Below, piece after piece: positions 24,505 through 33,173 of a DNA stretch of 42,608 bases. The notes under the pieces are model-generated. The model was given only the letters and a program-made list of their open reading frames with translations, did no database searches and was not told the DNA's origin. The stretch covers positions 1 through 42,608 of the forward strand of contig JASJDY010000001.1 in assembly GCA_030065025.1 (NCBI GenBank), given 5' to 3'. The translations under genes were made by a program, and so were the position numbers. Position 1 is the first letter of the stretch, and each line of letters starts with the position of its first letter. This stretch comes from Planctomycetota bacterium. GTDB lineage: Bacteria; Planctomycetota; PLA2; JAEUHO01.

Positions 24505-25206
24505 GTGAGCGAGAACGACCCGCGACCCGAGGACGAGCCCCAGGAGGTCGAGCAGCCCGTCGACGACGCTGTCGGGCAGCCCGAGGAGGCCGCCGACCAG
24601 CCCGAGGCCGCCGACCAGCCCGAGGACGCCACCGCCGAGCCGGAGGCGAAGCCCGAGCCCAAGAAGCCTGAGTGGAAGCCGCCGCCGCCCGAGCGGCTGC
24701 AGGGGGCGATCGAGGCCCTGTTGCTGGTATCGGGCGACGTCGTGCGGGTCGAGCGCCTGCGTGACCTGCTGGGCCTGCAGTCGGTCGTCCCGGTCCGCGA
24801 GGCGCTGGCTTCCATCCAGGAGCGCTGGACGGAGGCCGGATTGGCCTTCGAGGTCGAGCAGGTCGGCGGGGGCGTGCGTGTCGTCACGCGGCCCGAGTAC
24901 GCCGAGTACGTCGGCCGGCTGAGCCGGCGCCCGGCCTCGGACAAGCTGAGCCGGGCCCAGCTCGAGACCCTCTGCATCGTGGCGTACAAGCAGCCGGTGG
25001 GGCGGGCCGAGGTCGAGCGCATCCGCGGCGTGCAGGCCGGAGAGCCGCTGCGCGCGCTGCTGGAGCGCCGCCTGCTCAAGATCGCGGGCCGCAGCGACCA
25101 GCCGGGCCGGCCGCTGCTCTACGGCACGACCCAGCTGTTCCTGACCGCGTTCGGGCTGAACGACCTCAAGGATCTTCCGGCACCGAAGGATCTGCAGCGC
25201 CTCTGA
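24505..25206 (+). CDS. scpB: Segregation and condensation protein B
   Basis: ScpB (233 residues here) is the winged-helix kite subunit that, with ScpA, closes the SMC ring for chromosome compaction and segregation. The two winged-helix units are visible: 'AIEALLLVSGDVVRVERLRDLLGL...VREALASIQERWTEAGLAFEVEQVGGGVRVVT', and the hallmark 'KLSRAQLETLCIVAYKQPVGRAEVERIRGV' with 'LLERRLLKIAGRSDQPGRPLLYGTT'. An acidic, Pro-rich N-terminal extension of about 65 residues with repeated QPEAA/DQPED units precedes the domain and looks disordered. GTG 24505 is chosen for its promoter spacing. scpA and smc are not in the window. Confidence 0.92.
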   Translation: MSENDPRPEDEPQEVEQPVDDAVGQPEEAADQPEAADQPEDATAEPEAKPEPKKPEWKPPPPERLQGAIEALLLVSGDVVRVERLRDLLGLQSVVPVREALASIQERWTEAGLAFEVEQVGGGVRVVTRPEYAEYVGRLSRRPASDKLSRAQLETLCIVAYKQPVGRAEVERIRGVQAGEPLRALLERRLLKIAGRSDQPGRPLLYGTTQLFLTAFGLNDLKDLPAPKDLQRL

Positions 25207-25284
25207 GCCGCCGCCGGCCCGCTGGGCCAGCAAGACCGAGGAATGGGGCTCTGGAACCGGCGTTCCTTCCCTGAGGTCCCCGCT

Positions 25285-25312
25285 TTGGGGCCCCGGGGGG
25301 CGCCGGTATCCT
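25285..25312 (+). promoter_or_regulatory. Promoter-like TTGGGG-16-TATCCT
   Basis: A -35-like TTGGGG (25285-25290) and TATCCT (25307-25312) with 16 bp between. The start codon is 40 nt further, with a CGGAG site, so this transcript would have a leader, in contrast to the leaderless genes nearby. Part of the scpB downstream gap (25207-25352). Confidence 0.45.
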
Positions 25313-25352
25313 CGGCCGCTTCCGCATCGAATTCCGCCTCGGAGCGCAGCGC

Positions 25353-28300
25353 ATGGCCCGAATCAGAAAGCTCTACAAGAAGTACGAGCGCCACTTCCTG
25401 CTGGGCATCGTCATCCTGCTGCTTGCCAGCTTCTCGATCACCGGGGCCTTCTCGTGCCAGCCCACCGGCCCCTCCGGCTCCTACAAGCTCGGCGGCTCGT
25501 ACACCGTCGCGCCTGGTGAGCGTGACGAGATCAGCGACGAGGAGTTCGATCGACTCTTCGCGAAGCACTACAACTTCCAGTACGCGATCCGCATGCCGTC
25601 TCGCGAGTTCCGTCTCTTCCTCGAGGGGCTGCAGCCGCCGGACAACTTCAAGGCTGCATGGGGCCACCTCATCACGCTCGCCGCGGCGCGCGAGGCCGGC
25701 TATGACGCCGGCGACCACCAGGTGCGCGGCGCTGTCGAGGACATGGTCGGCTTCGCGCTGCTCTACCGCGCGCGCATGGCGTTCTCCGACGTCAACTACC
25801 AGCAGTTCCTGCGTCAGAACTTCTCGCGTGGCAGCCAGGCCGAGTTCCAGGAGGGCGTCCGCGAGGTCGTCATCAAGGACCAGTTCCTGTACCCGCTGGT
25901 CACGAGCGCCCGCTACCAGGTGCCCTACGCGCAGGCCTACGAGGCCTGGCGCGCCGAGCGCGAGCGCGTGGACCTGCAGTACGTCGCCCTGCCGGCCGAG
26001 CCGTTCGCCGAGGTGGTGAAGCAGGAAGAGTCGACGCGCATGACCATCGGGGAGCAGACCGACCAGCTTGCGAAGGTCGTCAACGCCTCGGCCCAGGTGC
26101 GCCGCGTCCGGTCGAAGATCGACAACCACAAGAACGCCAAGGGTGCGCTGCCCGCCAAGCTCGAGGAGCTCGGCACGCCTGCCCAGCCGTTCGACGTTCG
26201 CGACGACGAGTGGGGCAACGCGCTCCGCTACGCGGTCGACGGGGAGACGTACGACGTGCGGAGCGCCGGCCCGGACGGCGAGTTCGACACCGCCGACGAC
26301 GTGAACGCCGAGACGCAGAAGCAGCTCGACACGCACAGCGCCCTCCATGAGCTCGCCGAGAAGATCGGCCAGCGCCGCACGGCTACGGGCTCGTGGCCGA
26401 AGTCGCTCGAAGAGCTCAAGGCCGGTGGCGACGACCGTCTGCCCGGTCTTGTGCGCGACGTGAAGGACGGCTGGGAGCGCGAGTTCACCTACACGCCCGG
26501 CGAGGGCGACGCCGCGCCCACCCTCGTCTCGCTCGGCCCGGACGGCGAGGCGGGGACCGCCGACGACATCTCACTGACGCTGCAGGCGGACCTCGTGCGC
26601 GTCGTGCCGGGGCCGGCCCTGCAGTCCTACGTGAGCGCCGAGGCGAAGGACAGCTGGGGCCGTCCGCTCGTCGTGCGGCTCAGCCGCGCGCAGCCCCCGA
26701 CGTGGCAGGTCTCGAGCGCCGGCGCCGACGGGGAAGACGGCAACGAGGACGACCTGACCACGGGCAACGCCCAGGAGGTCCGGCTCTTCTTCAACTCGGT
26801 CCGCGGCGACTACGCGCTGCCCGCGCGCACGCGCTTCGAGACGCTCTTCACGCACCTGCCGCTGATCACGGACGAGGCGCTGAAGCGGCTCTGGGACAAG
26901 TACCCCCAGCACCGCCCGACCGACGAGGAGAAGGTCTACGAGTGGTGGCGCTCGTACAAGGGCGAGAACTTCTTCTATCGCGCCGAAGATCCGCGCGATC
27001 CCGAGGCGGGGCACGGCGCCGAGCTCGCCAAGAAGGTCGCACCGGAAGCCCGCGTGACGCTCGTGCCTGCGAAGGACATCTTCCCGGATCCGCTCTCGGG
27101 CGCCGGTGAGAAGAAGGACGAGCCGAAGAAGGACGACGCGAAGAAGGACGCGCCCAAGGACGGCGAAAAGAAGGACGAGCCTGCGAAGGACGCCGAGGCG
27201 GAAGAAGCCGACGCCGAGGACCGCAAGACTTTCCGCGACCAGGGCTGGCGCGAGATCGTCATCCGCGAGCTCTTCATGGAGAGCCTGCTCAACGACATCC
27301 TGACGCGTTGCCGCGACAGCCGCGTCAAGGTCAACGCGGCCGAGGCCAAGCTCGCCGCATGGACGCGTGAGCGTGAGGCGTACGAGAAGGCGCTCGCCGC
27401 GTGGGAGCAGGCCAACGCGGACAAGCCCGAGGATCAGCGCGCGCCGAAGCCCGCCGAGCCGAAGGCCGAGAAGCCCGTCGTTCCCGAGGAACTCACGCTG
27501 GAGTCCGTCCTCGCCGCGGAGCTGGCCGAGCTCGTCGACTCGGGTGACGCCAACACGCCCGCCGCCGTCCAGTACTGGCGCACGCCCGAGCTGATGAGCC
27601 GCGAGGAGTGGGAGAAGAACGAGAACTTCGGGCAGGGCCTGCAGTTCGAGCTGTCCCGACTCAAGGAGGACGGCGACTACAACGGCATCCCCGCGCAGCT
27701 CAACAGCCGCCTCACGAAGGTGCTCGTCCGTCGTCTCGAGTTCAAGGAGCGCGAGCCGCAGGAGTACGAGGCCGTCCAGGACAAGGTCTTCGAGCGCTTC
27801 ATCGAGCGCAAGCGCATGGACAAGGCCGCCGCCGAGCTGCGCACGCTTCGTGACGCCGTGCAGAAGGCGGTCGACGCACTGCCTGCCGACGCCGACGACG
27901 CGGCCCGCAAGGCCGCGTGGGACGGTGCGTACGGGCCGTGGTCCGAGCGCATCGGCGGTCATGCCCTGGTCGAGAACACCGGGCTCTTCATCGGCAACGT
28001 CCCGCCCCCGGCCATCGAGGTCGAGGACGACATGGAGGACGCGGAGAAGGCCGCGATCGGCCGCCGAAACTTCGTCTGGCGCGCCGGTTACTCGACCGTG
28101 CGCCCCGTGGCGTCCCGCCAGGACACCGTGACGGCCGAGCCGGGCACGTTCGGTCGCCGCGTGCTGCGCGATCCGAAGATCGAGGAGCGCGGTACCGGCG
28201 CCGCCTACCTCATCCGCGTCGCAGAGCGCGTCTACCCGTCCAAGGCCGAGTTCTCGCCCAACCGCTACGTCGAGTACCTGCAGAAGCGCGTTCTCGGCGA

Positions 28301-28460
28301 CCGTCGCCGTCTCGGTTCGACGAAGCGCCTGCGGGATCGCGAGGGTTCGCTCTTCCAAGCGCTTTCGCGCTACCTGGACGACATGGACTGGATGCAGGCG
28401 ACCTTCGACGTGCAGACCAACTCGGAGTGGGACACGCTCGACGAGCGCCGCCGTCGCTGA
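25353..28460 (+). CDS. Large SurA/PpiD-like membrane protein with GspG-like modules
   Basis: A 1,035-residue protein with one N-terminal membrane helix (about 14-33). Residues about 55-235 resemble the SurA/PpiD N-terminal chaperone helices ('AAREAGYDAGDHQVRGAVEDM', 'FLRQNFSRGSQAEFQEGVREVVIKDQFL'). Next come two and a half GspG-like modules: residues ~240-316 ('DEWGNALRYAVDG', 'SAGPDGEFDTADDV'), ~331-407 ('GWEREFTYTPG', 'SLGPDGEAGTADDI') and a partial one ~428-472 ('SWGRPLVVRLS', 'SAGADGEDGNEDDL'). Each ends in the calcium-loop pattern seen in the GspG-like pseudopilin. A Lys/Asp-rich linker (about 583-630) and a long helical charged C-terminus follow. No parvulin signature is obvious. Likely a periplasmic chaperone or scaffold tied to the secretion pseudopilus; this is inference. 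Confidence 0.75.
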   Translation: MARIRKLYKKYERHFLLGIVILLLASFSITGAFSCQPTGPSGSYKLGGSYTVAPGERDEISDEEFDRLFAKHYNFQYAIRMPSREFRLFLEGLQPPDNFKAAWGHLITLAAAREAGYDAGDHQVRGAVEDMVGFALLYRARMAFSDVNYQQFLRQNFSRGSQAEFQEGVREVVIKDQFLYPLVTSARYQVPYAQAYEAWRAERERVDLQYVALPAEPFAEVVKQEESTRMTIGEQTDQLAKVVNASAQVRRVRSKIDNHKNAKGALPAKLEELGTPAQPFDVRDDEWGNALRYAVDGETYDVRSAGPDGEFDTADDVNAETQKQLDTHSALHELAEKIGQRRTATGSWPKSLEELKAGGDDRLPGLVRDVKDGWEREFTYTPGEGDAAPTLVSLGPDGEAGTADDISLTLQADLVRVVPGPALQSYVSAEAKDSWGRPLVVRLSRAQPPTWQVSSAGADGEDGNEDDLTTGNAQEVRLFFNSVRGDYALPARTRFETLFTHLPLITDEALKRLWDKYPQHRPTDEEKVYEWWRSYKGENFFYRAEDPRDPEAGHGAELAKKVAPEARVTLVPAKDIFPDPLSGAGEKKDEPKKDDAKKDAPKDGEKKDEPAKDAEAEEADAEDRKTFRDQGWREIVIRELFMESLLNDILTRCRDSRVKVNAAEAKLAAWTREREAYEKALAAWEQANADKPEDQRAPKPAEPKAEKPVVPEELTLESVLAAELAELVDSGDANTPAAVQYWRTPELMSREEWEKNENFGQGLQFELSRLKEDGDYNGIPAQLNSRLTKVLVRRLEFKEREPQEYEAVQDKVFERFIERKRMDKAAAELRTLRDAVQKAVDALPADADDAARKAAWDGAYGPWSERIGGHALVENTGLFIGNVPPPAIEVEDDMEDAEKAAIGRRNFVWRAGYSTVRPVASRQDTVTAEPGTFGRRVLRDPKIEERGTGAAYLIRVAERVYPSKAEFSPNRYVEYLQKRVLGDRRRLGSTKRLRDREGSLFQALSRYLDDMDWMQATFDVQTNSEWDTLDERRRR

Positions 28461-28464
28461 TCGC

Positions 28465-28482
28465 TAGGGGACAGGACCCCTA
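28465..28482. terminator. Possible bidirectional terminator hairpin between convergent genes
   Basis: TAGGGG-ACAGGA-CCCCTA forms a 6-bp stem between the stop of the large plus-strand gene and the yidD stop, which it overlaps. No T-tract on either strand, so termination here is only suggested by position. Confidence 0.3.
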
Positions 28483-28692
28483 CGGGACTGGATCGTGGCC
28501 GCCGCCGCCCCCCGGGCGGCAGCGGCCCAGTCGCTGCACCGCCAGCCACAGTCCCTTGATCGGTCCGTGGCGCTGGACCGCCTCGACGGCATAGGCCGAG
28601 CACGTCGGCTCGAAGCGACAGGCCGCCGGCATGAGCGGCGAGAGGATCGCCTGGTAGATCCGCAGCAGCAGGACGAGGCCGGCGCGGATCAC
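28480..28692 (-). CDS. yidD: Membrane protein insertion efficiency factor
   Basis: A 70-residue YidD. The signature '[22 protein letters not shown]' in outline (Cys-Arg-Phe-x-Pro-Thr-Cys-Ser-x-Tyr) and '[14 protein letters not shown]' are complete, with a short amphipathic N-terminal helix '[20 protein letters not shown]'. YidD assists YidC in inserting inner-membrane proteins. Its start overlaps the rnpA stop by 4 nt, the usual rnpA-yidD arrangement. yidC does not follow; the next gene is convergent. Confidence 0.95.
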   Translation of the reverse strand: MIRAGLVLLLRIYQAILSPLMPAACRFEPTCSAYAVEAVQRHGPIKGLWLAVQRLGRCRPGGGGGHDPVP

Positions 28693-29060
28693 CGTCGCCT
28701 CGACGGTGGACGCGGCCGCGACTTGCGCGCTCGCTGCGGCGCCGTCGCCAGGTCGGCGGCGATGCCCTCCAGGGTCGGCTCGCGCAGCCCGCGGCGCGGC
28801 GCGACGAACACGTCGACGCCATCGAGCTGCTCTTGCTGCTCGCGGAACGCGGCGCGCACAAGCCGGCGAAAGCGATTACGACGAACGGCGTTGCCGTACT
28901 GCCGGGGCGCGGCCATGCCCAGGCGTGCGAAGCCCAGTTCGTTGGCGAGGATCCGCACGACGCACTCCCGCCCCGGATAGACGAGGCCCTCACGCAGGAC
29001 GCGCTGGAACTGCGCGCGGCGGCGGAGGCGTACGTGCCGGGGGTAGCCGGTAAGGCCCAT
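28689..29060 (-). CDS. rnpA: Ribonuclease P protein component
   Basis: A 123-residue RnpA, the basic protein subunit that helps RNase P RNA bind and cleave the 5' leader of pre-tRNA. The start '[20 protein letters not shown]' and the RNR motif region '[20 protein letters not shown]' are diagnostic. The C-terminus has an Arg-rich tail beyond the domain. The ATG at 29060 has a -10-like TACCAT 6 nt upstream. rpmH, normally just upstream, is absent from this locus; upstream lies a divergent lipoprotein gene. Confidence 0.93.
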   Translation of the reverse strand: MGLTGYPRHVRLRRRAQFQRVLREGLVYPGRECVVRILANELGFARLGMAAPRQYGNAVRRNRFRRLVRAAFREQQEQLDGVDVFVAPRRGLREPTLEGIAADLATAPQRARKSRPRPPSRRR

Positions 29061-29066
29061 GTCCGG

Positions 29067-29072
29067 ATGGTA
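29067..29072 (-). promoter_or_regulatory. -10-like TACCAT, 6 nt before rnpA start
   Basis: On the minus strand TACCAT is followed by CCGGAC and then the ATG. Same geometry as other monocistron or first genes in the window. No clear -35 at 15-18 nt. Confidence 0.55.
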
Positions 29073-29124
29073 CGGGCGTCTTCACCGTGACCCTGAAGGC
29101 GCCCGGGACGCTTGCCGATCCTAG

Positions 29125-29130
29125 TAGGAT
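29125..29130 (+). promoter_or_regulatory. -10-like TAGGAT
   Basis: TAGGAT lies 21 nt before the ATG at 29152. It would give a short leader of about 15 nt without a Shine-Dalgarno site. Weak, no -35. Confidence 0.3.
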
Positions 29131-29151
29131 GCCGGTTCCGGCCGACTTGCC

Positions 29152-29832
29152 ATGAGCCGAACGAACGCCTATCGCCAATCCAGTCGCGCGCGCCTCACGT
29201 TCCTGGCGTGTGCTTGCCTGCTGCTCGCCGCGTGCACGAGCGACGAGCCCGCGCCGCCGGACCTCAGCCTGCCGGGCGCAGCCCAGATGCCCGTGCCGAG
29301 CGTCACGGACGACGTGCATGGTCGCGCGGTGCGCGGTCTCGCGAGTCACGACTTCGAGGTGCGCACGCGTGCTGCGCGCGAGCTCGTTGCTGCCGGCGAC
29401 GCGGCGGTGCCGGCCCTCGGTCGCGCCGGGGACCTGAGTGTTCCCGTTGCGGGCGGCATGCGCGTGAGTGCGACGCGTAGCGTGCTGCTGTCGATCCTCG
29501 CGCGATCGGACGAGGGAGCACTCGAGCGCCACCTGGGCAGCCCGTGGCCGAACGTGCGGCGCACGGCGGCGGAGGAACTGGGGCGCCGCGAGCGCTGGAG
29601 CGCGATCCCGCGCTTGATCGAGCGTCTCGACGACACCGACCTCGAGGTTCGCGCGGCGTCGGCCGTCTCGCTGCGCCGCGTGACGAACCAGTTCCTCGGT
29701 TACGACCCCGACGACTCGCTCGGCGATCGGCGCGAGGCCGCCGACCGTTGGCGCGCCTGGTGGGCGCGGGACGGACGCTCGCGACTGCCGGACCGGCCCA
29801 CAGCGCCGGGCCTGACGGCGCACGCCCGGTAG
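29152..29832 (+). CDS. HEAT-repeat-like lipoprotein
   Basis: A 226-residue predicted lipoprotein: signal peptide with lipobox LLAAC|T. The mature part has HEAT/PBS-lyase-like units: 'AVRGLASHDFEVRTRAARELVAAGDAAVPALG', 'RHLGSPWPNVRRTAAEELGRRERWSAIPRLIERLDDTDLEVRAASAVSLRRVT' in outline. A C-terminal 'DRREAADRWRAWWARDG' motif is typical of planctomycete HEAT proteins. Its role is unknown; such repeats usually mediate protein binding. It ends 42 nt before the histidine kinase, which has its own promoter-like hexamer. Confidence 0.8.
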   Translation: MSRTNAYRQSSRARLTFLACACLLLAACTSDEPAPPDLSLPGAAQMPVPSVTDDVHGRAVRGLASHDFEVRTRAARELVAAGDAAVPALGRAGDLSVPVAGGMRVSATRSVLLSILARSDEGALERHLGSPWPNVRRTAAEELGRRERWSAIPRLIERLDDTDLEVRAASAVSLRRVTNQFLGYDPDDSLGDRREAADRWRAWWARDGRSRLPDRPTAPGLTAHAR

Positions 29833-29862
29833 AAGGCCGGCTCGGACCGTCTTCCTCCCGAA

Positions 29863-29868
29863 TACCAT
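29863..29868 (+). promoter_or_regulatory. -10-like TACCAT, 6 nt before start
   Basis: TACCAT ends 6 nt before the GTG at 29875, with no Shine-Dalgarno sequence between. Predicted leaderless start of the two-component operon. Confidence 0.6.
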
Positions 29869-29874
29869 CTGCTC

Positions 29875-31020
29875 GTGCCCGGACGATTCCTCTACTACAC
29901 CAAGGTGCTCGTACGCCTGCTGCCGGAGGAGGACTACGCCCTCTACCTGGAGGCGCTGGCCGAGGCGCTCCCCATCGAGGTCGCGGCGACGGACGCGACC
30001 GGCCGTGTGATCGTCTGGAACCACGCGCTGGCCGAGGTCGCGGGTCCGCGCGACGACGCCGTCGGCAGGCCTCTGCTCGAGGCTCTGCCGTGGCTCGCGC
30101 AGGACCCGAATCTCGACTGGGCGCGCGTCGTCGCCGACGTGCTCCACGGCGGCGAGGCCCGGACGTTCGCGCGACATCCGCTGGGTCCGCGCGTGGTGCG
30201 TGCGACGCTGGCTCCGATGCGCGGCGATGCGGGCCGGCACCTCGGCTGCGTGCTGGCCCTCGAAGACATCACGAGCGGCGCGCGGGAAGAGGAGCAGCGG
30301 CGCATGCGCGAGCGGGTGGACGCCGTCCACGACCTCGGCGAGTCGCTCGCGCACGAGATCCGCAATCCGCTCAATGCGTTGTCCCTCAACCTGCAGCTGC
30401 TCCGTGAGTGTCTCGACGACGACGAGATCACGCGCGAAGACATCCGGGGGCGCACGGACAAGATGCTCTCCGAGTCCAAGCGCCTCGAGCGGTTGGTCGG
30501 TCACCTGCTGGAGGTGAGCCGCGGCGGCGCGCTCGAGCTCGGTCGCGAGCGGATCGATCCGATCGTGCGCGGCGTCGTGGACCGTCTGGAAGGACTCGCG
30601 AGCGCTGCCTCCTGCCGCGTTGCGTTCGAGCCGGGTTCGCTGCGCGTGCTGCAGCTGGACCGCGTGCGCATCGACCGGGCGGTGGAGAACGTGGTTCGCA
30701 ACGCGATCGAGGCGGCGGCGGAGGGCGGGCATCGCGTGTGGATCACCACACGGGACGATCCGCACAGCACCGTCATCGTGGTGGACGACGACGGCCCCGG
30801 CATCCGGGCCGAGGACCGCTCGAGCGTCTTCGTGGTCTACACGACGGGGAAGCGCGGCGGAACGGGGCTCGGCCTGCCGCTTGCGCGTGAGGACGTGCGG
30901 CGCCACGGCGGACAGATCGAGGCCCTGCCGAGACCCGGTGGCGGCGCCCGCTTCGTGATCCATCTCCCGCCCGTGGCGCGGATCGACGAACAGGACGGCC
31001 CGGGGGTGATCGAGGTCTGA
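29875..31020 (+). CDS. NtrB-like cytosolic sensor histidine kinase
   Basis: A 381-residue kinase without membrane helices. A PAS domain (about 25-140, 'LPIEVAATDATGRVIVWNHALAEVAG') is followed by HisKA with the phospho-accepting His160 in 'SLAHEIRNPLNALSLNLQLL' and a HATPase_c domain with N box 'VENVVRNAIEAA', G1 'DDDGPGI' and G2 'KRGGTGLGLPLA'. It autophosphorylates and passes phosphate to a response regulator. The stop overlaps the start of the NtrC-like gene by one base, so the pair is cotranslated. GTG is chosen for the -10-like hexamer 6 nt upstream and because nothing further upstream fits. The signal sensed is unknown. Confidence 0.93.
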   Translation: MPGRFLYYTKVLVRLLPEEDYALYLEALAEALPIEVAATDATGRVIVWNHALAEVAGPRDDAVGRPLLEALPWLAQDPNLDWARVVADVLHGGEARTFARHPLGPRVVRATLAPMRGDAGRHLGCVLALEDITSGAREEEQRRMRERVDAVHDLGESLAHEIRNPLNALSLNLQLLRECLDDDEITREDIRGRTDKMLSESKRLERLVGHLLEVSRGGALELGRERIDPIVRGVVDRLEGLASAASCRVAFEPGSLRVLQLDRVRIDRAVENVVRNAIEAAAEGGHRVWITTRDDPHSTVIVVDDDGPGIRAEDRSSVFVVYTTGKRGGTGLGLPLAREDVRRHGGQIEALPRPGGGARFVIHLPPVARIDEQDGPGVIEV

Positions 31021-32417
31021 TGGCCAGAACGCGCATCCTGATCGTGGAAGACGAGCGCAACGCCCGCGAGGCGCTCGGCGAGGTCTTCGGTGGTCGTCAC
31101 GACGTCGACCTGACGGCGGACGTGGACGAGGCGCTTGCCGCCCTCGAGGCGAACACCCCGGACCTCGTGTTGACGGACGTCGTGCTCCCGGGTGACCGCG
31201 ACGGTCTCGATCTGCTGCGCCAGCTGCGGACGACGCATCCCGACACACCGGTCATCGTCATGACCGCGTACGGCAGCGTCGAGAAGGCGGTCCGGGCCAT
31301 GCGCGACGGCGCGCACGACTTCCTCGAGAAGCCGCTCGACCTCGCGCGTCTGCGCCAGCTCGTGGCCTCCGCTCTCGAGTCCCGAGCCCAGGCGCCGGCG
31401 ACGGCCGAGGTCCGCGCCGGGATGGCGCGCGGCGAGGTCCCCGAGGGGTTCGTCGGGAGCGCCCCCTCGGTGCTCGAGATCTTCCGCAAGGTGTCGAAGG
31501 TCGCGCCCACCAACGCGACCGTGCTGATCCTCGGCGAGTCGGGTACCGGCAAGGAGCTCGTGGCGGAGGCGATCCACCGGGCGAGCCCGCGTGCGGCGAA
31601 GCCGTTCGTGAAGGTCAACTGCGCGGCTCTGCCGGAGGGGTTGCTCGAGAGCGAACTCTTCGGCCACGTGAAGGGCTCGTTCACCGGAGCGGTGTCCGAT
31701 CGTCCCGGTCGCTTCGAGGCGGCGGACGGAGGCACGATCTTCCTGGACGAGGTCGGCGAGGTGCCGGCGCATACGCAGGTGAAGCTCCTGCGCGTGCTAC
31801 AGGCCCGGGAGATCGAGCGCGTCGGCGACAACCGCTCGCGTCCGGTCGACGTGCGCATGGTCGCCGCCACGAACGCCGATCTGGAAGCGGCCGTGCGCAA
31901 GGGCAGCTTCCGCGAGGACTTCTACTTCCGGCTGAAGGTCATCACGCTCGACATGCCAGCGCTGCGCGCTCGTCGGGGCGACATCCAGGCCCTCGCGGAG
32001 CACTTCCGGGCGATGTACGGAGAGCGGCACGCACGCGACGTGCGCGCCTTCTCCCCCGAGGCTCTCGAGCTGCTGCGCGAGTACGAGTGGCCGGGCAACG
32101 TGCGCGAGCTCGAGAACATGGTCGAGGCCGCGGTCGTGCTCAGCGAGGGCGACACGATCCAGCCCGAGGATCTACCGCAGGAGGTGGGCGGCGGTCATCG
32201 TGACGAGGACCTGCCGGAGGGCGACACGATCCGGATCGCGGCCGGCACGCCGCTGCCCGAGGCCGAGAAGACGATCATCCTCGACACGCTGCGACGTACG
32301 GACGGCAACAAGACGGCAGCCGCGCGGATCCTGGGGATCGGCCTACGCACCCTCTACCGCAAGCTGGAGCTGTACGAGAACGAGGACGGCGAAGCCTCCG
32401 GCGCAGACTCGCCCTGA
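31020..32417 (+). CDS. NtrC-family sigma54-dependent response regulator
   Basis: A 465-residue regulator. The receiver domain (1-120) has the acidic pair E10/D11, phospho-acceptor D53, the Thr of 'VMTAYGS' and Lys of 'EKPLD'. The AAA+ domain has Walker A GESGTGKE at 172-179, a sigma54 loop with the variant GSFTGA at 219-224 (usually GAFTGA), Walker B 'IFLDEVGE' and '[10 protein letters not shown]'. A Fis-type helix-turn-helix ('[23 protein letters not shown]') is at the C-terminus. Phosphorylated by the adjacent kinase, it should drive sigma54 promoters. Targets are not evident in the window. It converges on lexA across a long inverted repeat. Confidence 0.95.
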   Translation: MARTRILIVEDERNAREALGEVFGGRHDVDLTADVDEALAALEANTPDLVLTDVVLPGDRDGLDLLRQLRTTHPDTPVIVMTAYGSVEKAVRAMRDGAHDFLEKPLDLARLRQLVASALESRAQAPATAEVRAGMARGEVPEGFVGSAPSVLEIFRKVSKVAPTNATVLILGESGTGKELVAEAIHRASPRAAKPFVKVNCAALPEGLLESELFGHVKGSFTGAVSDRPGRFEAADGGTIFLDEVGEVPAHTQVKLLRVLQAREIERVGDNRSRPVDVRMVAATNADLEAAVRKGSFREDFYFRLKVITLDMPALRARRGDIQALAEHFRAMYGERHARDVRAFSPEALELLREYEWPGNVRELENMVEAAVVLSEGDTIQPEDLPQEVGGGHRDEDLPEGDTIRIAAGTPLPEAEKTIILDTLRRTDGNKTAAARILGIGLRTLYRKLELYENEDGEASGADSP

Positions 32418-32421
32418 AGGG

Positions 32422-32553
32422 AACCACAGAGAACACGGAGCGGTCCCCGGACGCCGCCGCGGGCTTCGTGCCTCTTGTCTTGCTCACAGGCCCAAAACGA
32501 ACAACACGGAGCGCTCACCGTCCGCCGGCGTGCGCTCCGTGTTCTCTGTGGTT
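32422..32553. repeat. 21-bp perfect inverted repeat between ntrC-like gene and lexA
   Basis: Arms 32422-32442 and 32533-32553 are perfect reverse complements over 21 bp (core ACCACAGAGAACACGGAG), with a 90-nt loop. A nested 12-bp pair, AACACGGAGCGC at 32503-32514 with 32532-32543, offers an alternative short hairpin using the same right arm. It fills the 150-nt gap between convergent genes and could stop transcription from both sides. The ACCACAGAG...ACGGAG word resembles a repeat widely seen in planctomycete-type genomes (recollection, not checked). Confidence 0.85.
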
Positions 32554-32567
32554 GCTCTGCTGCGGAG

Positions 32568-33173
32568 TCAGAAGGTGCGGAGTACGCCGCGCACCACCCC
32601 ACGGATGTCGAGATGCTGCGGCGGGCGCACGAAGATGGGCTCCATGCTCGAGTTGGCCGGCTGCAGGCGGATCGTGTCGTCCGCCTCGCGGTAGAACCGC
32701 TTGAGCGTGGCCTCACCGTCCACGATGGCCACGACGATCTCGCCGTCGCGCGGATGCTGCGAGCGGTCGACCATGACCAGGTCGCCGTCGGTGATGTGGT
32801 CCTCGATCATCGACTGGCCGACCACCCGGAGGAGGTAGCTCTCCTGGCCCGGCTCGATCGGCAGCAGCTCGTTGACGGTGTAGGGTTCGGGGTGCTCGAC
32901 CGCCTCGATGGGGCGGCCGGCGGCGATCTTGCCGAGGACCTTCACGGTCGGATCCGGCAGGTAGTCGCGATCGAGGATCTCGATCGAGCGCGAGCGCTGG
33001 GGCAGCTTGCGGATGGCGCCCTTCTTCACGAGCGCGGCGACGTGCTGGTGCACGGTCACCCGGTGGACGCCGAGGGACGTGCCGATCTCCTCGAGCGTGG
33101 GTGACGTGCGATTGGCCGCCCGGTAGTCCCGGATGAAGGCCATGATTTGCAGCTGCTTCGGCGTGTAGTTCAT
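32568..33173 (-). CDS. lexA: LexA repressor
   Basis: A 201-residue LexA, the SOS repressor with self-cleavage stimulated by RecA. The N-terminal winged helix-turn-helix starts 'YTPKQLQIMAFIRDY' with 'TPTLEEIG'-type 'TSPTLEEIGTSLGVHRVTVHQHV'. The cleavage bond is Ala85-Gly86, and the catalytic dyad is Ser121 ('VVGQSMIEDHI') and Lys158 ('EATLKRF'). Length and spacing are standard. The ATG at 33173 has GGGAGGCAGGAAG immediately upstream. No other SOS gene is in the window, and a palindrome 124 nt upstream is a candidate operator. Confidence 0.95.
   Translation of the reverse strand: MNYTPKQLQIMAFIRDYRAANRTSPTLEEIGTSLGVHRVTVHQHVAALVKKGAIRKLPQRSRSIEILDRDYLPDPTVKVLGKIAAGRPIEAVEHPEPYTVNELLPIEPGQESYLLRVVGQSMIEDHITDGDLVMVDRSQHPRDGEIVVAIVDGEATLKRFYREADDTIRLQPANSSMEPIFVRPPQHLDIRGVVRGVLRTF

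Noticed and set aside
28990-31248. 752-codon minus-strand open frame opposite the histidine kinase
   Set aside because: The plus strand has complete HisKA/HATPase motifs; the minus translation has none.
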